Positions 60,301 to 64,000 of a DNA stretch of 64,000 bases are shown here, in pieces; positions within the stretch are counted from its first letter, which is position 1, and each line of letters begins with the position of its first letter. Location of the stretch: contig OY740769.1 of NCBI GenBank assembly GCA_963513935.1, positions 32,701,120 through 32,765,119 on the forward strand, written 5' to 3'. The notes under the pieces were generated by a model. It was not told where the DNA came from, did not search any database, and was given only the letters and a program-made list of their open reading frames with translations. The translations under genes and the position numbers were made by a program. This DNA is from Aphrophora alni (lineage: Eukaryota; Arthropoda; Insecta; Hemiptera; Aphrophoridae).

Positions 60301-63300
60301 TAGTAGTGTAAGTTTGTTTTAAACAGTTGTTACACGTGTTTTAAACCTTGTACTTGTGTATTACTACTCTCTTGACGTTGGCTAGGCCCTGGTGGGCATT
60401 GTAGATGAAGGAGTCTTACCTAGTAGTGTAAGTTTGTTTTAAACAGTTGTTACACGTGTTTTAAACCTTGTACTTGTGTATTACTACTCTCTTGACGTTG
60501 GCTAGAACCTGGTGGGCATTGTAGATGAAGGAGTCTTACCTAGTAGTGTAAGTTTGTTTTAAACAGTTGTTACACGTGTTTTAAACCTTGTACTTGTGTA
60601 TTACTACTCTCTTGACGTTGGCTAGGCCCTGGTGGGCATTGTAGATGAAGGAGTCTTACCTAGTAGTGTAAGTTTGTTTGCAACAGTTGTTACACGTGTT
60701 TTAAACCTTGTACTTGTGTATTACTACTCTCTTGACGTTGGCTAGTCCCTGGTGGGCATTGTAGATGAAGGAGTCTTACCTAGTAGTGTAAGTTTGTTTT
60801 AAACAGTTGTTACACGTGTTTTAAACCCTGTACTTGTGTATTACTACTCTCTTGACGTTGGCTAGGACCTGGTGGGCATTGTAGATGAAGGAGTCTTACC
60901 TAGTAGTGTAAGTTTGTTTTAAACAGTTGTTACACGTGTTTTAAACCCTGTACTTGTGTATTACTACTCTCTTGACGTTGGCTAGTCCCTGGTGGGCCTT
61001 GTAGATGAAGGAGTCTTACCTAGTAGAGTAAGTTTGTTTTAAACAGTTGTTACACGTGTTTTAAACCCTGTACTTGTGTATTACTACTCTCTTGACGTTG
61101 GCTAGTCCCTGGTGGGCCTTGTAGATGAAGGAGTCTTACCTAGTAGTGTAAGTTTGTTTTAAACAGTTGTTACACGTGTTTTAAACCTTGTACTTGTGTA
61201 TTACTACTCTCTTGACGTTGGCTAGTCCCTGGTGGGCCTTGTAGATGAAGGAGTCTTACCTAGTAGTGTAAGTTTGTTTTAAACAGTTGTTACACGTGTT
61301 TTAAACCCTGTACTTGTGTATTACTACTCTCTTGACGTTGGCTAGTCCCTGGTGGGCCTTGTAGATGAAGGAGTCTTACCTAGTAGTGTATGTTTGTTTT
61401 AAACAGTTGTTACACGTGTTTTAAACCTTGTACTTGTGTATTACTACTCTCTTGACGTTGGCTAGGCCCTGGTGGGCCTTGTAGATGAAGGAGTCTTACC
61501 TAGTAGTGTAAGTTTGTTTTAAACAGTTGTTACACGTGTTTTAAACCCTGTACTTGTGTATTACTACTCTCTTGACGTTGGCTAGTCCCTGTGGGCATTG
61601 TAGATGAAGGAGTCTTACCTAGTAGTGTAAGTTTGTTTTAAACAGTTGTTACACGTGTTTTAAACCCTGTACTTGTGTATTACTACTCTCTTGACGTTGG
61701 CTAGGCCTTGGTGGGCCTTGTAGATGAAGGAGTCTTACCTAGTAGTGTAAGTTTGTTTTAAACAGTTGTTACACGTGTTTTAAACCCTGTACTTGTGTAT
61801 TACTACTCTCTTGACGTTGGCTAGTCCCTGGTGGGCCTTGTAGATGAAGGAGTCTTACCTAGTAGTGTAAGTTTGTTTTAAACAGTTGTTACACGTGTTT
61901 TAAACCTTGAATCTGTGTATTACTACTCTCTTGACGTTGGCTAGTCCCTGGTGGGCCTTGTAGATGAAGGAGTCTTACCTAGTAGTGTAAGTTTGTTTTA
62001 AACAGTTGTTACACGTGTTTTAAACCTTGTACTTGTGTATTACTACTCTCTTGACGTTGGCTAGGCCTTGGTGGGCCTTGTAGATGAAGGAGTCTTACCT
62101 AGTAGTGTAAGTTTGTTTTAAACAGTTGGTACACGTGTTTTAAACCTTGTACTTGTGTATTACTACTCTCTTGACGTTGGCTAGGACCTGGTGGGCATTG
62201 TAGATGAAGGAGTCTTACCTAGTAGTGTAAGTTTGTTTTAAACAGTTGTTACACGTGTTTTAAACCTTGTACTTGTGTATTACTACTCTCTTGACGTTGG
62301 CTAGGCCCTGGTGGGCCTTGTAGATGAAGGAGTCTTACCTAGTAGTGCAAGTTTGTTTGCAACAGTTGGTACACGTGTTTTAAACCTTGTACTTGTGTAT
62401 TACTACTCTCTTGACGTTGGCTAGGACCTGGTGGGCATTGTAGATGAAGGAGTCTTACCTAGTAGTGTAAGTTTGTTTTAAACAGTTGTTACACGTGTTT
62501 TAAACCTTGTACTTGTGTATTACTACTCTCTTGACGTTGGCTAGGCCTTGGTGGGCCTTGTAGATGAAGGAGTCTTACCTAGTAGTGTAAGTTTGTTTTA
62601 AACAGTTGTTACACGTGTTTTAAACCTTGTACTTGTGTATTACTACTCTCTTGACGTTGGCTAGGCCTTGGTGGGCCTTGTAGATGAAGGAGTCTTACCT
62701 AGTAGTGTAAGTTTGTTTTAAACAGTTGGTACACGTGTTTTAAACCTTGTACTTGTGTATTACTACTCTCTTGACGTTGGCTAGGACCTGGTGGGCATTG
62801 TAGATGAAGGAGTCTTACCTAGTAGTGTAAGTTTGTTTTAAACAGTTGTTACACGTGTTTTAAACCTTGTACTTGTGTATTACTACTCTCTTGACGTTGG
62901 CTAGGCCCTGGTGGGCCTTGTAGATGAAGGAGTCTTACCTAGTAGTGCAAGTTTGTTTGCAACAGTTGGTACACGTGTTTTAAACCTTGTACTTGTGTAT
63001 TACTACTCTCTTGACGTTGGCTAGGCCCTGGTGGGCCTTGTAGATGAAGGAGTCTTACCTAGTAGTGCAAGTTTGTTTGCAACAGTTGTTACACGTGTTT
63101 TAAACCCTGTACTTGTGTATTACTACTCTCTTGACGTTGGCTAGGCCTTGGTGGGCCTTGTAGATGAAGGAGTCTTACCTAGTAGTGTAAGTTTGTTTGC
63201 AACAGTTGGTACACGTGTTTTAAACCTTGTACTTGTGTATTACTACTCTCTTGACGTTGGCTAGGCCCTGGTGGGCCTTGTAGATGAAGGAGTCTTACCT

Positions 63301-64000
63301 AGTAGTGTAAGTTTGTTTTAAACAGTTGTTACACGTGTTTTAAACCTTGTACTTGTGTATTACTACTCTCTTGACGTTGGCTAGGCCCTGGTGGGCCTTG
63401 TAGATGAAGGAGTCTTACCTAGTAGTGTGAGTTTGTTAGCAACAGTTGTTTCACGTGTTTTAAACCTTGTACTTGTGTATTACTACTCTCTTGACGTTGG
63501 CTAGGCCCTGGTGGGCCTTGTAGATGAAGGAGTCTTACCTAGTAGTGTAAGTTTGTTTGCAACAGTTGTTTCACGTGTTTTAAACCTTGTACTTGTGTAT
63601 TACTACTCTCTTGACGTTGGCTAGGCCCTGGTGGGCCTTGTAGATGAAGGAGTCTTACCTAGTAGTGTGAGTTTGTTTGCAACAGTTGTTACACGTGTTT
63701 TAAACCTTGTACTTGTGTATTACTACTCTCTTGACGTTGGCTAGGCCCTGGTGGGCCTTGTAGATGAAGGAGTCTTACCTAGTAGTGTAAGTTTGTTTGC
63801 AACAGTTGTTTCACGTGTTTTAAACCTTGTACTTGTGTATTACTACTCTCTTGACGTTGGCTAGGCCCTGGTGGGCCTTGTAGATGAAGGAGTCTTACCT
63901 AGTAGTGTAAGTTTGTTTTAAACAGTTGTTACACGTGTTTTAAACCTTGTACTTGTGTATTACTACTCTCTTGACGTTGGCTAGGACCTGGTGGGCATTG
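57333..64000 (+). repeat. Higher-order repeat segment 8, with a simple-monomer domain, cut by the window end
   Basis: The GGCCAGG marker at 58,941 is 42 monomers after the previous one. From about 60,120 to 62,280 the HOR order is lost and units of the TAGTCCCTGG type dominate, including a private 1-base deletion (TCCCTGTGGGC) at about 61,589. At 62,041-63,000 a 5-monomer (600 bp) block is repeated once. From about 63,000 the second HOR family resumes (TTAGCAAC at 63,436). Confidence 0.8.

Larger units (their letters stand above)
20801..64000 (+). repeat. 120-bp satellite DNA array, about 360 monomers, open at the right
   Basis: Every 120 bp the same unit returns, always in one orientation. 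Using one landmark (TTGACGTTGG at 20,902 and at 63,971), 359 periods span 43,069 bp, which is 359 x 120 minus 11. I located 11 single-base deletions, so 348 units are 120 bp and 11 are 119. Reading from 20,916, a unit contains GGCCCTGGTGGGCC (hairpin), GATGAAGGAGTCTTACCTAG, GTAAGT, TTTAAACAG or TTGCAACAG, ACACGTGT, GTTTTAAAC, then TTACTACTCTCTTGACG and GGCTAG. Variation falls at about a dozen positions and the rest is nearly fixed. No other sequence interrupts the array. In the + frame each unit is 40 codons with one or two stops, so it is not an open gene as it stands. Confidence 0.98.

Noticed and set aside
20801..64000. CRISPR array
   Set aside because: There are no short repeats separated by unique spacers. 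The whole 120-bp unit repeats and the surroundings are eukaryotic.
20801..64000. Repetitive coding gene (silk- or mucin-like)
   Set aside because: In the + frame nearly every unit has a TAG, and many also a TAA. It could only be coding if spliced at every unit, which I list as a speculative finding and not as a gene.
20801..64000. CENP-B box in the monomer
   Set aside because: I looked for the TTCG...A..CGGG pattern on both strands of the unit and did not find it.

Overview
This window looks like a gene-poor stretch of an insect (or close arthropod) nuclear genome. The evidence is AT-rich non-coding DNA, an interstitial run of the arthropod telomere motif TTAGG, an Inr+DPE type core promoter, and decayed mariner, Penelope-like and RTE-type LINE sequences. 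I found no intact host protein-coding gene. The short open frames I examined are chance frames in AT-rich DNA, read-through of transposon ends, or transposon remnants.

Region 1 (1 to about 20,800) is a graveyard of mobile elements. From left to right: a one-ended transposon terminus (617-900); a dispersed repeat whose inverted partner lies at 16,261; an 831-bp non-autonomous DNA transposon with 66-bp inverted ends, the left one enlarged by exactly two 18-bp units (1595-2425); a tRNA-like SINE head on the minus strand (3288-3351); a diverged 70-bp tandem repeat (about 3715-3885); a foldback MITE with long inverted arms (4764-5440) and a second, damaged copy (about 8395-8790); an internally deleted mariner-superfamily element with the transposase C-terminus (6343-6958); a candidate solo LTR (9344-9885) carrying an Inr at 9435 and a DPE at exactly +28; a second SINE head (11,949); a Penelope-like GIY-YIG remnant split by a truncated mariner (14,388-14,910); and an RTE-type LINE 3' end that runs directly into (TTAGG)n (15,059-15,295). 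Several microsatellites lie between them.

Region 2 (about 20,801 to 64,000, continuing past the window) is one uninterrupted satellite array of a 120-bp monomer, about 360 copies, all in the same orientation. Between the first and last alignable positions (20,902 and 63,971) there are 359 periods and a net loss of only 11 bases. All 11 are single-base deletions of three kinds. These deletions and other private variants recur at spacings of 43, 36, 41, 40, 68 and 42 monomers, so the array is built of very long higher-order repeats (about 4.3-8.2 kb) with nested 9-, 25- and 5-monomer duplications.

The monomer is exactly 40 codons. It contains a palindromic E-box (ACACGTGT), a 6-bp hairpin, and a splice-like layout: GTAAGT and a pyrimidine-rich tract ending in CTAG, 78 bp apart, around a 42-bp open segment. 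Whether the array is a silent satellite, a transcribed non-coding array or a decayed or spliced repetitive coding sequence cannot be settled from the sequence. The plain satellite reading is the default.
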